Part shown: positions 46,614-59,774 of the stretch, piece after piece
Position numbering within the stretch: position 1 is the stretch's first letter
How the letters are laid out: each line of letters begins with the position of its first letter
Assembly: GCA_010093605.1 (NCBI GenBank)
Contig: MU004196.1
Location: 274,255-338,254 of the forward strand
Length of the DNA stretch: 64,000 nucleotides
Direction of reading: 5' to 3'
Source: Lophium mytilinum
Taxonomy: Eukaryota; Ascomycota; Dothideomycetes; Mytilinidiales; Mytilinidiaceae
Position numbers and translations under genes: made by a program
The notes under the pieces: model-generated
Seen by the model: the letters and a program-made list of their open reading frames with translations, nothing else
What the model was told of the DNA's origin: nothing
Databases searched by the model: none

Positions 46614-49600
46614 GGTAGAGTCCCCAGAGAGTGAAGGGATACTCGCCAGCCTGGTGAGGTTGGAAGAGAGCGTGGAAGGAGTGGAGATATGTCTGATATG
46701 TGGGGCTCACGCGTCTGATCTCAGCTCGGGCGCGGTATTTCGAGCTACTATGGGAAGTCAAGGGCAGGCTAAGCGGGCAAGCAGATTACCTTATCCGCAT
46801 ACACAGCTGGCGATCTATTCTTGCTGGCGATTGTCCGGTGGGACAAAGTCCGACGCGCAAGTCGTACAAGTGGGCGGCTTCCGCGCTTAGAATGGGCGAA
46901 GACGCTGGATCTCTCCGCAAAACAGCCAATGCGCCCTGCGCGCGATTCGCCTCGATCTTCTCTCGAGCTGGCTCCAGTGCTCTCGCGCGACGAAGAAGCG
47001 GTGGTGGTGAGGGCGGGGTTATCGCGGATGGTCCGACTCGTTTAACGGTTGATACTGGGGAATAGAGAACGTGGTAGCCGCGCTGAACAACGGAGGAGGC
47101 GGAATGAAGGCGACGGCGGCGGTGGAGATAGCTGCTCGGAGGGAACGGGCAGACAGCGCAGTGTATAAAGCGCGGCGAGCGCAGGCAGTCCTGCAGAGGC
47201 TCGGGGAGGGGCGCAGCGTGGGCAGGTTGCGGTGGACGGCGGCGGCTGTTCTTGTCCTCAGCACGGGTGGCCGACAGCTAGATCCCCGTCGAGAACGCTC
47301 ATTGGACGTGGGCCTGGCGAGTGCAGGCGGCTAGGGTCGACGGCAGCGCGATCGCTGGTGGGCTTGCGCCGTTTCCCGTGGCGCATCGATGGGGGACTAT
47401 GTGGTGGACGAGGACGTAGTAAACGGGTATCACGAGACCAGACTCAACACCATGATTTGCCCACAACAACAACAAAACCACACAAACAACGACTTCAACA
47501 GTACACACAGCAAGAGCTGGGTGGGAGAAGAGGGCATTCGCCGACAAGGGTCTGTGAGGCACAGATGTGGATGCAGCTCAGCGCGCACCGGCAGCGGCAG
47601 CACGTCCCCGGCGGCCACACCCTGCGAGAGGCGGTTCGGGGTGCTGGAGACGACGCATCCCACGCCGCTGGTTGGCCCTCACCGACGGCATCCCGGGCAG
47701 CCTTGCAGCGAGGACAACCGGCGAGCCGACTGCTTTTGCGACAGCCGCGCCAGGCTCGCCAGGCGCTGTTCCATCTCGAATACACCGTCGGGTCGCGCAC
47801 ACCTCGCCTACAACTCGATCATCCAACAGCGGCCGGGTGGACGTCCCTGGACCTCAAGTCTCGAGTCCTCAGACTTCATTTTGGCCTCTGGGGCTCTCCT
47901 GAGTGTTTAGCGCCCACCTCTCATGCCCTCTCGCGCGCTGGCGCTTACGCCTGTGATCTGCTTGTAGCACGACGAAGCCGCGAGGCAGTGCAGCGACGCG
48001 CCGACTCCCTCCAGCGGGTGGAGATTGCCTGAGGGCCGTCAGAGGCGTTTCACGGCCTGCTCAGGTGCCTCTCTTTTAGGGCTGCCACGCCGTAGCCCGC
48101 GTTTCATCGCTGCCCACGCCGCCCAGAACTTGGCCTATCCGACGACCCGCTCTCTCCACACGCCAGCGGACCCTTTAAGGTTCCTCTAGATCCCGCACCT
48201 GCTCGCTCCCACCGTCGTGTGCCTCGCCTCAAGCCGTCCTCTGCGACCTTTTACGCGCCCTCAACCGCCCATCTTGCTTGCTCGCCGCTTCCAGGGAACG
48301 TGGCGGAGGCTGCTGTGAAACATCTCCCAGCAAAAGCCAGCCGCTGCCTGTTCAGGCTGCTGGTGCGTGTCCCGAACATACGCTCTCTCGCGCCGCTGAA
48401 CGAAGCGCCACGTCGGCCCCGACCAAGAGTCGTCGGGATTGGGCACCACGTCCCCGCTGCTTGACGAGCCTCGAGAACGCATCCGGTGGCGAAGGCGGCC
48501 GACATGGCTCGCCCCTGGCAGCTTACCCGGCAGCTTGTAGCCGCGGGCAATGAGCCGTGCTGCTCGCGCATATGAATGGACGAGCCAGCCGCCAGGAACC
48601 ACATGACCGCCGACACGCCCGTTCTATGCAAGGTGACTAGCTGACTTCCTTGTTTACTGATTGACCCTCTACACACTGCGATTCCGCGCCGCAACTCCCA
48701 ATCTTCTGCTCTCCTTGCCTCAGTCCCAAGGCTCGTCTTGGGCTCGTGCCGTTCCCGAGCCGTCCCGCAAAAAGAGAACATCGACAGCTGCTGGGTCTCT
48801 AGCCGTGCTGGAAATACTCAAGATTGGCGGGACCCTGTACCGAGCCCACGGATGGGCGGTTTTCTGGGTCTCGTGGCGCTTCGAGGAACTGCTCACAAGA
48901 ACAATGCTCCTCCTGTTTATCCTTTTAATCTACTCACGCGCCCTGTTTTCAACCTGCATTTCATTCGGCATCGGGGACGTGCCCAGTTCAGATAACTACC
49001 TCTCGTGCATACAACCGCCCCCCACCAATAGATTCCTTCGGTGACGAAACCGCAAGTCACCCTGCCCTATATTACGTGTGCTGCATCAATTGAACAGCCG
49101 TGGCGTTCGTGTCAGCGAACAGCTGCAGGAGATCTTGTCGAATTGGTTGTTGGTGGGTTGCTGTGCCGCGATACGCAGTCTGCCTCGCCGCCCTCGCCGC
49201 AATCCTAAGAGAAGTCACACGGGGTGCAATCCCTGCACCCTCTGGCTTTCGAATCAGATTCATTCAGGGTTTCCATATCGATATTTGGAATGCCGGAGCT
49301 TGGGTTCCCCCTCCAAGCCCGTACCTCATAGGTACACTGCCATTCAACATCGGAGCTTCACAACGGAAGACGCCGGGTCGAAAAAGAGCTGCCGTGCTGC
49401 ATGCAAATGTAAATTTGTAGACCAGTTCCATATGGCAGCTTCCAATGCTCACTGACACCGCAAACATCTCATGGTAAACTCATCAACGTAGTATGGAGAT
49501 GCTCAAAGTTGACGGCTACAGGACTGTAATCGTAGAGACCCACTAGTGCTAACTGCAGGGCTACTCCACCCATTTATATATATTAATAACACTCTCCTCG

Positions 49601-50375
49601 CATCATCCCACTGTCCGATGTTGTGACCACCGCAGAACAGCGTTTTCAGAAGTCAACAGCAAGAAGAAGCAGTATACTTACCGATTGCTATTATGTTCCG
49701 AGATCTAGCTATTAGCCAATGAACTGATTATAGTGATTTCTCAGTCAATTCAATCTCAATCAAAGGCAGCACCACACGGTTTTGAAGTTCTGCGAGAATT
49801 CGTAACTATATCACGTGAAGCGCTAACGACTTTGGCGAGGCTGACGACACCTCTTCTCACCTGCACACAGTGTGCATGCATCTACCTACGCCTCGAACTC
49901 ATCCCAGTAGACTCCTGATAAGCCACAAAATCATACATCAAGCACAAAATCGATGATATTCCAAACATAGTGGGTCATGCCCTCCCGCTAACGATGTCAC
50001 TAATTCCAGAGAGCAACTACAAAATAAATGTTCAGCTCCAGATGAACACAGGTTGCCACTCAGTCAACCTTGAGGTGCCTGCATTGATTTCAATGTTCGA
50101 AAGGGCGTTCTTGCATTCTGATTGATGCTTCTCCTTCTCTGCCTAACGCCAATGGACGCACATGCGTTGGCGGAGTTGTGGCTGTGTAAGGCTGCCAAGC
50201 TGAGGTCGTGAACGGTGAGCGGGGAGGTTTTCAGCCTTCCCCGCAACATTTTTTTCTTCGTTTTCTCTTCTCGTTTCCTCGCAGTGTTGGTAGGCTTCGA
50301 GTCTAGCAAACGAATCAGCAAAACAGTCCGGTCTCATTAGAGCGAAAGCTTGCTTCGACGCCGGACTAGAGCGGT
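46614..50375. promoter_or_regulatory. Long divergent intergenic region (3.8 kb)
   Basis: Lies between the fusion gene (minus) and the PHD gene (plus). The left 2 kb is GC-rich with overlapping open frames of 80-170 codons on both strands, but none has motifs or splice logic and the composition looks like leader sequence. The right half is mixed, with no frame of note. Long 5' leaders or an unannotated non-coding transcript are possible. Confidence 0.45.
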
Positions 50376-53300
50376 ATGGCTGAGCCCTATAACCGCAAAA
50401 GCGCTTCGGTGGCCAAGAACGATGCTGCACAAGGCGGGCTCCCACCTCGGCATGATACAACTTTACCTAGGCTTCCCGGGCTTCCCAATGACTACGCCCA
50501 AAACGAAGCGTCGCCGTCAAGGTATCCTGATCTTGTTCAAGACGAGCCACGTCCTTTTATGGAGAATCAGTATCTAGTCCCTGAACCTAGACGCAGTAGA
50601 CCAGATGAAGACTACTCGCAGGTGAGCTTCGCTCCTTTCAGTTCATATTGTAGGCGGAGGAGGCACTGGTTAAGGAACTGAAGTGTTTCCTTGTCTGGGT
50701 CCTGAAGTAGGCAAAGCAGTGGTTATGGTTATCACCTTTAGTCTCACCTTGTAGGCTATTCGAATGTCTTAGTAACTGATATTTTGGCCAGAGTAACATA
50801 GGATACGGATCGCAGCTGAAAGGCTCCAGCAATCTAGGTATGCCAAGCAATTTCAACGCACATCAACTTGGCTCGTCATTATACGCAAGCAAGTTATTCG
50901 ATTCCGGCCCAGGACATGAAATAGAGCCAGAACTGGAATATTCAGGAAGTTCCCGGTCTAGGAAAAGGCAACGGACCAAGAGCCCAGAAGCTCACTACAC
51001 TTCTAATTTTCTCCATCCTTCTGCGAAAAACCCTGGGCAAAGCGGAACTTTTCCCTCCCGGCTAGGACCACGAGAGACGGGTCCAAAACTTAACCCTACA
51101 GCAGCCTTTTCAACCCCTTTAGTCCGTCCAAATAAACAAAATCATGGAACACACACTGCAGCCATCCAAGACCAACTTGGAACAGCCCTTGGGATGAAGG
51201 AGCTGAAATTACATGCCTCCCTTATGCCAGCGTCTACTGCAACTATCGTCGGCAATGTTTGCAAGTATGCACACCCAGACGGCTCAATCCCATCCGAAGA
51301 GAAGATCATCGCGCTGTCAACCTTGACAGATGTGCCATCGCAAGTCATCTCTGCCTGGGCTAGAGTGTATCAAGGAAGCAGAACTGTAGCCAAAGCTGAT
51401 TCAGGTCGCACTCGTAATAAAGGCTTACCCCAAAGCGGTTCGAAACAAAGGAACGACGCCCTTGGGCCTTCCGTCCCTTCAGATTCTCCAACTGCTCTAG
51501 AGCCTGATTATTTCCAAACATACCAACCCTTGTCTCATCCGTCTCCCTATATGCCATCTTCACGACCGCAATCTGCCACTTTAGATCCAAAACAAGAGCC
51601 CTTTCGGAAGGGAGACTTCCCGTGCCCTGGAATTTCAGGTATCACCACCGACGACTCTCTTGGCTCTGTCGATGCGTTTGCAAACTGGAATTTCTCACAG
51701 CCCAACGCAACAACGCAGCACTCGCCCGTATTCCCCGAGGTGCCATGCCAGAGTCTTAACGGCAGTCATCTGATCCCTGCCATAAGAAACATCGAGCCGA
51801 ACGGCCAGGTACTAGATGCTCAATGGCTAGCTGCGCCTGAAGATCTCTTCGCGGCTTCAAGTATATATGACGCTGGCACGCCTCAGGCGCCCCTTCCCCA
51901 GCAAAATCAACATCGCCAAAACATTAGTGTCCATACCAACTTCCCAATTTACAACAACAACGAGACCCCCAACACGCCAAATAATGCCAGTATTCTCAGT
52001 CCAGTCAGCATGGGCGGAGAGCGATCGCCCGTTTCTGAGTGTTCTGAGGAAGATTCAGCCGCCATCAACGAGGAACAGTACGCCACCAGCGACGAGGAAG
52101 ACTCCCTCCCCATCAAGTGTATCTGTGGCTTCTTTGACGACGATGGCTCTACTGTTCCGTGCAAAACATGCAACAAGTGGCAGCACCTAACCTGCTACTA
52201 TGACACTAGTGACGTGCCTGACAACCACGAGTGCGTGGACTGCTCACCCAGACAGGTTGACTCGGAAAGGGCAGCCGTGCGACAACGCCAGCTTCGAAAT
52301 CTGCCCAAATCCGAAGAAAGCACACCTTTGCCAGCCAATAGGCATTCAGATCCCAGCCAAAGACAATCGATCGCTCTAGTCTCAGAACGAACGATTAACG
52401 TCCCCGGTGTTGTCGTTCCTTCTGATTCTGGGTATCAAAGTGGTTTAGGGACAGACACAGCGTCTGTCTGTTCGGAGGAATCTGTCGGAAGCTCCCTCGG
52501 CCTTTCTCAGGACTTTCTCCAAGACTTTGTTGCTTTCTTTGGAGATGTACTCATCGAGAGGGCAGGCGCACGGAACTGGGCGGAGCATGCCCTTGCGCAA
52601 CATCCATCGGAGGTTATCGAAAAGAGACTCAATTCGCTGCTGAAAGACTATGCCATGGAACTGCTAGAGACGAAAGATACTGTTGTGAAAGATTACTTAA
52701 AAAACAGAACCCCCGCTCGAGCCTTAGGAACAGACGTACGCATTGCGACTGGTGCAACAAAATTGATTCGCAGGTACCGCCCAAAAATAACACGTTACTT
52801 TCGAGACAATATCACTACGGCCGCAATTTCAGCAGATTCGATGTCCTCGCGTCTACAGGAAATAGGCAAGCAACTCACTCTCAGAGAGAGGTTGGCGTTG
52901 TTCGAAAGACAATCAGCAACGAAGACAGATCCGAGCGAAGGCCTCGAAGACAACGACGATGACGCTGATGATAGAGAGTATGAAGCTGACTTGGCGCCCA
53001 TCCAAGACTTTCTAGTCTCCGGAGAACCATTTCAAAATCTGCTGACAGCAGTACGCCGAAGTCTATATTACAATGATCTTTCCGGAATGGAGCAAGCCAG
53101 ACAACAAGTTTATGCGGCGTTAGCAATCCAATGCACAGGCGCGTGTATCCGCCCGGAGCTACCTCTTAATGAATACCCCGGTACACGCCAAGAGTGTCAC
53201 TGTAACTGCACTGAGGCTCGGCTGGACCTAGTCGTTGATTGGAGTTTACCGGAATTTCTAAATTCACAATTCAGCCGACGAATACCTCGATTAGGATCTT

Positions 53301-55861
53301 TGATCACACTCACTGGCTCAGCTCTATACGCACAAGCAGCCACATGTTCAGAGTACCTCCAATCGACATGGCCTAGTAGTGGGGGGCTATTCCTCGACTC
53401 TCTTCAGGATGCGCTGGATAAACGATTTAGCGCTGACTCTGCGGAATGTATCCATCTTGATCGTAAGTTCAGACCAGATCTTTAGTCCCTTTGCGTTTCG
53501 TATAAACCACAGCGCAATTGTGCCTTATCCAAATTCCAGTTTCTCTTACATGGCCCAAATGTTGGGGTTTTCAAATATCCATACTTCTCTTCATGGCTAC
53601 TGTTGTTCGTCTACTTGCCATCAAGCTCATCCACTAACGGTGTTGGTCTAGATACCTCCTCGAAACTACGCATCAAATTTACTCTGCCTCCGGTGTCCTC
53701 CAAAAAAGACGGTACTAGCAGAATGGAGATCTGTGCAAACGGAATTCCGCAACATCTCACTGAACTCACTCAGCAAATATTGTGGATTGGATCTGCATTG
53801 AACTTTTCGGCTTCAAGTGAGCAGATAGCCTACTCGGAGGCCGTAATTGGCCAGGGCCCATCTTGCTTGAATATCTCCTTCCGTAATACGGCCTTACATC
53901 CCACCGAAAATCCATGCTGGCTTCCACTCTTCTCTGGTGCAACTATTGCACGAAATTTCCCCATTCCCGAGCGTCAAGACCAGACAGGACTGGAGATACC
54001 AATAGACATCATGGCAGGGATTGCTGGAGTTCGACACGCTGTAGAGTATGCCGGCGGTGTCGTCATGAAAGGGTTCTCGTCCATGTTTGTGCCCATTGAA
54101 AGGCTCGGAAACCTCGTGCAATGGCATCTAATCTCCAGTTCGGACTGCGACACTCGGCTGAGCTATAAAGACGTTCTCGAAAGATGTAAGAACCGAGCTA
54201 CTCTCAAAGATGTGAGCCTAGACTCTCTTCGCACTACTCGCGCTATTGTTGGTTGGTGCAATACGGCGAGCACAACCCTGGGGTCTGCCTTGGCCAACTA
54301 TGAGAACCTCGACTACTCTGGAGCAAAAGATGCTGAGAGCTCACTAAAGTGTGCTGGTGGTACGCTTGGATTCCAGCAATTTGGAGTTGCTCAAGCCGAT
54401 TTCAGTTTTGGGCCCAAGGACGGGAAATGCCACTTCCAGAGGAACGGGCCTTATGAGAGTATTGTCAAGATCGCGGAGAAGACCCCGGTCACTCTCTATG
54501 ACACAGCAGAAAATCGAGCCTGGCTGGTGCCCGCTTCAAGTGTCATTCTCCACATTGCTCAGCACCGAAACTGGTTGGAACCTTTTCAAGTTGACGGCCA
54601 GCGTGTCAATCTCTTCTCTTCCTTAGCGAAGTGCTCATCAATCAGAGACATTCTACTCCGGAATGCCTCAATCGAGTTGTCAGATTACGAGAGATACACA
54701 TTCAAAGACATGGTCACTAACATATGGTCACTTCTCGAGTTTCTCTTAGACCAAAATGTGAGAATTGATCGGACGGCAGGCGGAGCCATCGAAAAGCCAT
54801 GCCAAGATATACTTAAGGGTTTCGAATTCAAGGCCGTTGTCGAAGAACTATCACCGTTTCGCCAGAAACAGGCCAAAATTAAGAAGACTTGCGGCGGTTG
54901 GCCAACTCTTGTTCGCGACATTGATGCTCTGGTTCTCTTCGCGAACGGTTTCGAGGATCTCATTCTACCTCTAGAAGACGAAAGCGCCGATCTTTGCAGG
55001 CTTTGGCAAAGAGTACCAAAAGGGCAAGACTATTTGGCCACTAGCGTCAAGACCCTTACTGACCTATACAATGTCGCTGGATGTAGAACTAGCCGTGCTT
55101 ACCTTACTTCTACTGAATTGCAGTGGCACCGGGGTACCTCAACTCTTTTCGAGCCTTGTAAGAATCCGGGAGCCTACAGATGCGAGTGTGTCCGACTGCA
55201 GCGGATCCTGCCTAAATCTGCGACTGGTACCATCATACCCCCAGGCTCCCTAACAGAAGCCAAAGATGGTGCCGTTATCTTCGGGCACTCTAGTACTGTG
55301 TTACAAACGCTCAAGCCTACTTTTAAAGTCCCGTCGACCAAAGGGCTATTCACTCAACCAAACATTCCTCTCACTCCGGTCATCGTGGGCCAGGATTCGG
55401 ACGAAGGTCTCACGGACGGCGAAACAGTAGGGCAAACGGACTCAGATGGCACTGGCATAACACCATCGTCAAGTATAACATCATACACCAACGAGGATGA
55501 ATCTAGCAACCAGGACGTGAGTATGACCGGCCTGGAGCTTGAACCTAGGGGTTCGCGAAAACGACGGTGGCCTCCCGATGAGTCTGGCGATAGCCTAATG
55601 GCACCCCAGCGAAAGTGCCAGTTTCTTGAACCGAACAAGAGGACGAAAAACACGACGCCCAGCCGCGAGATGAATCCTGGTTGCCGTGTATTCGGCGGGA
55701 GTCAAAAGTCTCCTGAGCCTTCGACACTGGGTCCTGGCAATGAGACATATTCTTGTCAGTTCGGGGACCCAACCTGCCTGAAGTCTCCACCCCAACTTCG
55801 CGTTCTGAAAAAGCAAACGGCTCAGACCTTTGATCGGCGGTATACTCAAAGGGAGCCGTGA
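50376..55861 (+). CDS. Large PHD-finger protein of a fungal family (about 1,700 aa)
   Basis: Exon 1 is 50376..50621 (MAEPYNRKSASVAK...), joined in phase (DEDYSQ|SNIGYGSQ) to 50792..53462, then to 53652..55861. A PHD finger lies at about residue 525: CICGFFDDDGSTVPCKTC, NKWQHLTC, and CVDC give the Cys4-His-Cys3 zinc pattern used to read histone H3 tails. N-terminal to it are a basic SRSRKRQRTKS signal and a helical segment with homeodomain-like DVPSQVISAWARVY. After it come helical regions and a Cys-rich ECHCNC motif. The last exon has a globular part (GGTLGFQQFGVAQADFSF) and a disordered basic tail (GSRKRRWPPDE). The 189-nt last intron is long and could hide a small exon, so that joint is less sure. 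Probably a nuclear/chromatin protein. Confidence 0.8.
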
Positions 55862-57142
55862 TTGACCTGGCGAGGTTTGACAACCTCAGCTCTCTCTCGA
55901 GCGCTGCGAACCAATGCAATGATGGTCTTCACCATTTTATGGATAGCGAATGGAGTTCTAGCCAAGGAAACTAGATTTCCATCGACCTGCGTCCGCTAGC
56001 TGGGCCTCAGCTCAACAGCATTCATCGAAGCCCATCAGATGCCGAAATCGTTCTGTGCGAGTGGTTTCCGGTGACAGTCAGCCACCTTCACGTCGTCAGC
56101 GATCTTGTCCACAGTTTTGTTGCGCAGAGATTTCGGGATTGTGGAAACATGGCTCGGCTTTCACCAGGCCTCAAATTTGTGACCCCGAGACCCAAAGATG
56201 GCTTTTCCCTGGAGGGCCCAGCTCAACCTCCACCCGCAAGCAGTTGTCTGCGTTGTGTTAGTGGATAGAGATTGGAGAAGGCAGGACACTGGGCCTAGAA
56301 GAAAGTGGCGGGGGCATGATCTTGGGTTTATACGACACCATTTCCTGGGGTTTTAACAAGCGGAGGATCGATTTAGATGGATGAGTTTCTATGATTGGAG
56401 CTCTAATCGGGATGAACATGCTGATGATACTCCTGGGGCATAAGGAAACATGTTCAACGGCCGAGAACTCGTGACGGATAGTACTAGGATATCAATTTGC
56501 CGGGCTATATAGAGCAAAACGTGACGAGGAACCTTGTGAAAGAAAGGGTCTGGTGAACATTTGAGGATTTCGAAATAGTCTTACGGTTGTCTCCCCAGCC
56601 ATCCATGGTACTGGAAACAACAGAGCCGACGACCTCGTCCCACTATAGGGGGCCAAACAAGTGACCCTCACCCGACATCCCCATCCCCTCCCCCCCCATT
56701 CCATCAGCAATATGCGCACACCTGCATGCAGCAGCGGCGACAAAATGTTGCCCTCCACGCCTCCCACCCTGCGCAGCCCACGCGGCATTAACGCGGGCGG
56801 GATCGTCCGCTGGGCCGGTGGTACAGAAACTCGAATCTATTATCCCTCCTATGCTCCCCCATCTCGCCCACGCAATCCATCCCACCACGTTCCGGCCGCT
56901 TGGACGCGGAAAAGCATAGTCGCGTTTTTGCGGGGAGAAAAAAGGCCAGCGCTCTGAGCCGGGGCCTGCAGTTAGCGAAAACCCGCCCAGCCGAGGGAGG
57001 GAAAGCTTGCCGGTGACATAGCTCCAGAAGCAACCTCAACTCTGCTTTGCTTGCTCCCCACCATCAACCCCGGATTCCACCCCCGCCGATCCTCCACCAC
57101 GCCTCGACTGATGCTCGTGTAGCTGTGCGAGGCAGTGCCACG
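55862..57142. other. Intergenic region before the transacylase gene
   Basis: About 1.3 kb. Short frames on both strands without motifs. The right 250 bp is the likely promoter/leader of the malonyl transacylase gene. Confidence 0.5.
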
Positions 57143-58408
57143 ATGCTGAACAAGGGAGTGCGCGCCATTGCGCCTGTGGCTAGTCAGCCGCGGGCCAGCG
57201 TCATCCGGCGGCGGCGATGGATGAGCACAGCGACGACGAAGAGGCCTCGAACTGCTCTATTCTTCCCAGGTATCTATCCCCTATTCCCCCTTCACCCACT
57301 CCCCATTCTAACACCTCGACCTCCAGGCCAAGGCGTCCAACGCGTCGGCATGATCACGCCCTGGCTCGACGCCTTCCCCCGCACCGTCCTCCCCATCCTC
57401 GACGAAATCGACAGCACTCTCCGCATCCCCCTCTCGCGCATCATCGCCGACGGGCCCAACGCGACCCTCACCGCGACCGAGAACGCCCAGCCCGCCATCA
57501 TGGCCACCTCGATCCTGATCCTGCGCGTGCTGGAGCAGGAATTCGGCTTCGACACGCCCTCCCGTGTCGACATCACCCTGGGGCACTCGCTCGGCGAGTT
57601 CGCGGCCCTCGTCGCCGGCGGCTACCTCACCTTCACCGACGCGCTGAAGATGGTGCGGCGGCGCGCCGAGGTCATGGCGGGGTGCAGCGCGGCGGCGGCG
57701 AGCGCGACCGAGGGCGGCGAGTTCGGCATGGTGGCGCTGGTGTGCGAGAGCGAGGCGCACATGCGGGACCTCGTCGTCGGGATCTACGAGTTCCTGGGCT
57801 TGTCGAGCGCGGGGTCGAAGTCTGATTCCGCGAACGACTTGCCGGCGGTCGAGCAGGTGTCGATTGCGAATATCAATTCGAAGAATCAGATTGTGCTGAG
57901 TGGGAGTATCGAGCGGATTAACACGCTCATGACGAATTTGAGGCAGTTTGGCGGACATGATCCTAGGCATGTGCGGTTGAAGAGTGATAGTCCGTTTCAC
58001 AGTCCGCTGATGAAGCCGGCGGAGGAGATGATGAAGAAGTTGCTGTATGAGCCGACCGAGGAGGGGAGGGATATTATTACGTGGCCGGGGGTTATGCCGT
58101 GTATTTCGAATGTTTCGGCGAGGCCGTTTAAGTCGGAGGATCAGCTTAAGGATTTGCTGGCACGAGGGTGTGTGGATACTGTCAGATGGTGGAATTCTGT
58201 CAAGTACCTGGATCAAGAAGAGAAGGTCAGGAGATGGGTTGGCATTGGGCCTGGCAAGGTGGGTAGGAACCTAGTGGGCAAAGAGGTGGGCATGAAGGGG
58301 GCTGTCAAAGGAGGGGGAGTCTGGGGCATCACATCACCAAAAGAGGCCGAAGAGGTCATGCGAGCACTGGACGACACGGAGCACATAGAAGAGGAGGAAG
58401 AGGAATGA
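57143..58408 (+). CDS. Mitochondrial malonyl-CoA:ACP transacylase
   Basis: Two exons, 57143..57269 and 57327..58408, in phase, 402 residues. I chose the ATG at 57143 because the open frame before it has only TTG, and what follows is a typical presequence (Arg/Ala/Ser-rich, MLNKGVRAIAPVASQPRASV). FabD motifs: FFPG|QGVQRVGM across the splice joint, ENAQPAIMATSI, the nucleophile elbow GHSLGEFAAL (Ser), conserved Arg in RRRAEVM, the SKNQIVLSG strand, and FHSPLM (His). It loads malonyl groups onto mitochondrial ACP for type II fatty acid synthesis, which supplies octanoate for lipoate. An acidic Glu run ends the protein. It converges on SDR 3 with an 80-bp gap. Confidence 0.93.
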   Translation: MLNKGVRAIAPVASQPRASVIRRRRWMSTATTKRPRTALFFPGIYPLFPLHPLPILTPRPPGQGVQRVGMITPWLDAFPRTVLPILDEIDSTLRIPLSRIIADGPNATLTATENAQPAIMATSILILRVLEQEFGFDTPSRVDITLGHSLGEFAALVAGGYLTFTDALKMVRRRAEVMAGCSAAAASATEGGEFGMVALVCESEAHMRDLVVGIYEFLGLSSAGSKSDSANDLPAVEQVSIANINSKNQIVLSGSIERINTLMTNLRQFGGHDPRHVRLKSDSPFHSPLMKPAEEMMKKLLYEPTEEGRDIITWPGVMPCISNVSARPFKSEDQLKDLLARGCVDTVRWWNSVKYLDQEEKVRRWVGIGPGKVGRNLVGKEVGMKGAVKGGGVWGITSPKEAEEVMRALDDTEHIEEEEEE

Positions 58409-58488
58409 TTCGGGCTGCCAATAGACAGTCAAATGCCTCTAGCCAGGAATGCGCCGACGATGACCTCAATCGCCATACCTTCAGCCCT

Positions 58489-59732
58489 CTATGGAGACGA
58501 GATGACCAATCCAGCATCTACAAAAATCAGCAACCACACGGAGCAAATGGAGAGACCAGAGCACTCACCGACTTGGATTTTCTGGCCCGTCATGGACGAG
58601 TTCTTGGCCAGCATTATAAACGCATTCGCGCAATCTACCAGATCCGTAGCCATCTTCAGCGCCGCCCGGTCCTCGATCGACTTGATCATTTCGGGCGAGT
58701 ATTTGAGTCCCTGGAAAAGTGAGCGATCACCGGAATTTTGGAATGGAAAATTAGAAAGAAGGACGCACCCATTCCGTCATCAGCAAACCAGGCAGCACGG
58801 CGTTCACCCGCACTTTCGGCCCCTGCGTGCTCGCAAGACACTTCATGAGATGCAGCTGCGCGGCTTTGGTGATGGCGTAGGCCATTGAGGAACCGCCTTG
58901 AGAAACACCCTACTCTCGCTGCGTCAGCCTCTACCTACCTTCGACATTCGGGTTGCAGATCGAAGGGATATTGGGGTACGCACAGCTACCGAAGAAGTCA
59001 TGATAAACGCGCCGCCGTCAGGATTCGCGTTGAACGTCGGCAACGCGGCTCGGAGAAGCGCGTGCTGCCCCTTTACGTTGACGGCCCAGCACTGGACTGA
59101 TCAGCTACCTGTGTAGATTTTGGGCAGAAGGGAAAGGAAAGTAAGGGAGAGGAGGTGGAGCGTACTTTATCCCACTCCTCCTCCGTCAGCGCGTCCAGAT
59201 CCGCAAACGTGCCGAATTGCGTCCAGCCCTGTATATATATTAGCAAAGTAGTGATTATCGTTACACTCTCCGTAAACCAAAAATAGGGAGTCCTTGTAAC
59301 AATAGTACCCAAAATTAAAAGTCTACGCAACCCAACCCATACCACATGCACCTAAATGACGCGTGCATGAATATGGAAAGAAGGACCCACCGCGTTCCCA
59401 ACGAGCACATCTATCCCTCCCAGCCCCTCCACCGCCTCTTGTACACATCGCGCGCAGTCCGCGAGATTCCCGCAGTCCTGTGACGCACGTCATCAGCTAT
59501 GCGCCTTCTTTGGTCTTAAGAAACCCCTGCACTCGGATGCGTACGGCTTGCACTACTATAGCTTTAACGCCGTACTCTTTCGAGATGTCCGCGGCGAGGG
59601 AGTCGGCGGGTGCACGCGCGGAGACGTAGTTGATAGCGATGTTCGCGCCTTCGGATGCGAAGAGGCGCGTTATTACTGCGCCGAGGCCGCTGGGCGGATT
59701 ATGAGCTTGGACAGTTGAAGTAGCTTTTGTGG

Positions 59733-59774
<42 letters not shown>

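Noticed and set aside
57047-57142. N-terminal extension of the malonyl transacylase
   Set aside because: Starts at TTG; the ATG at 57143 gives a normal mitochondrial presequence.
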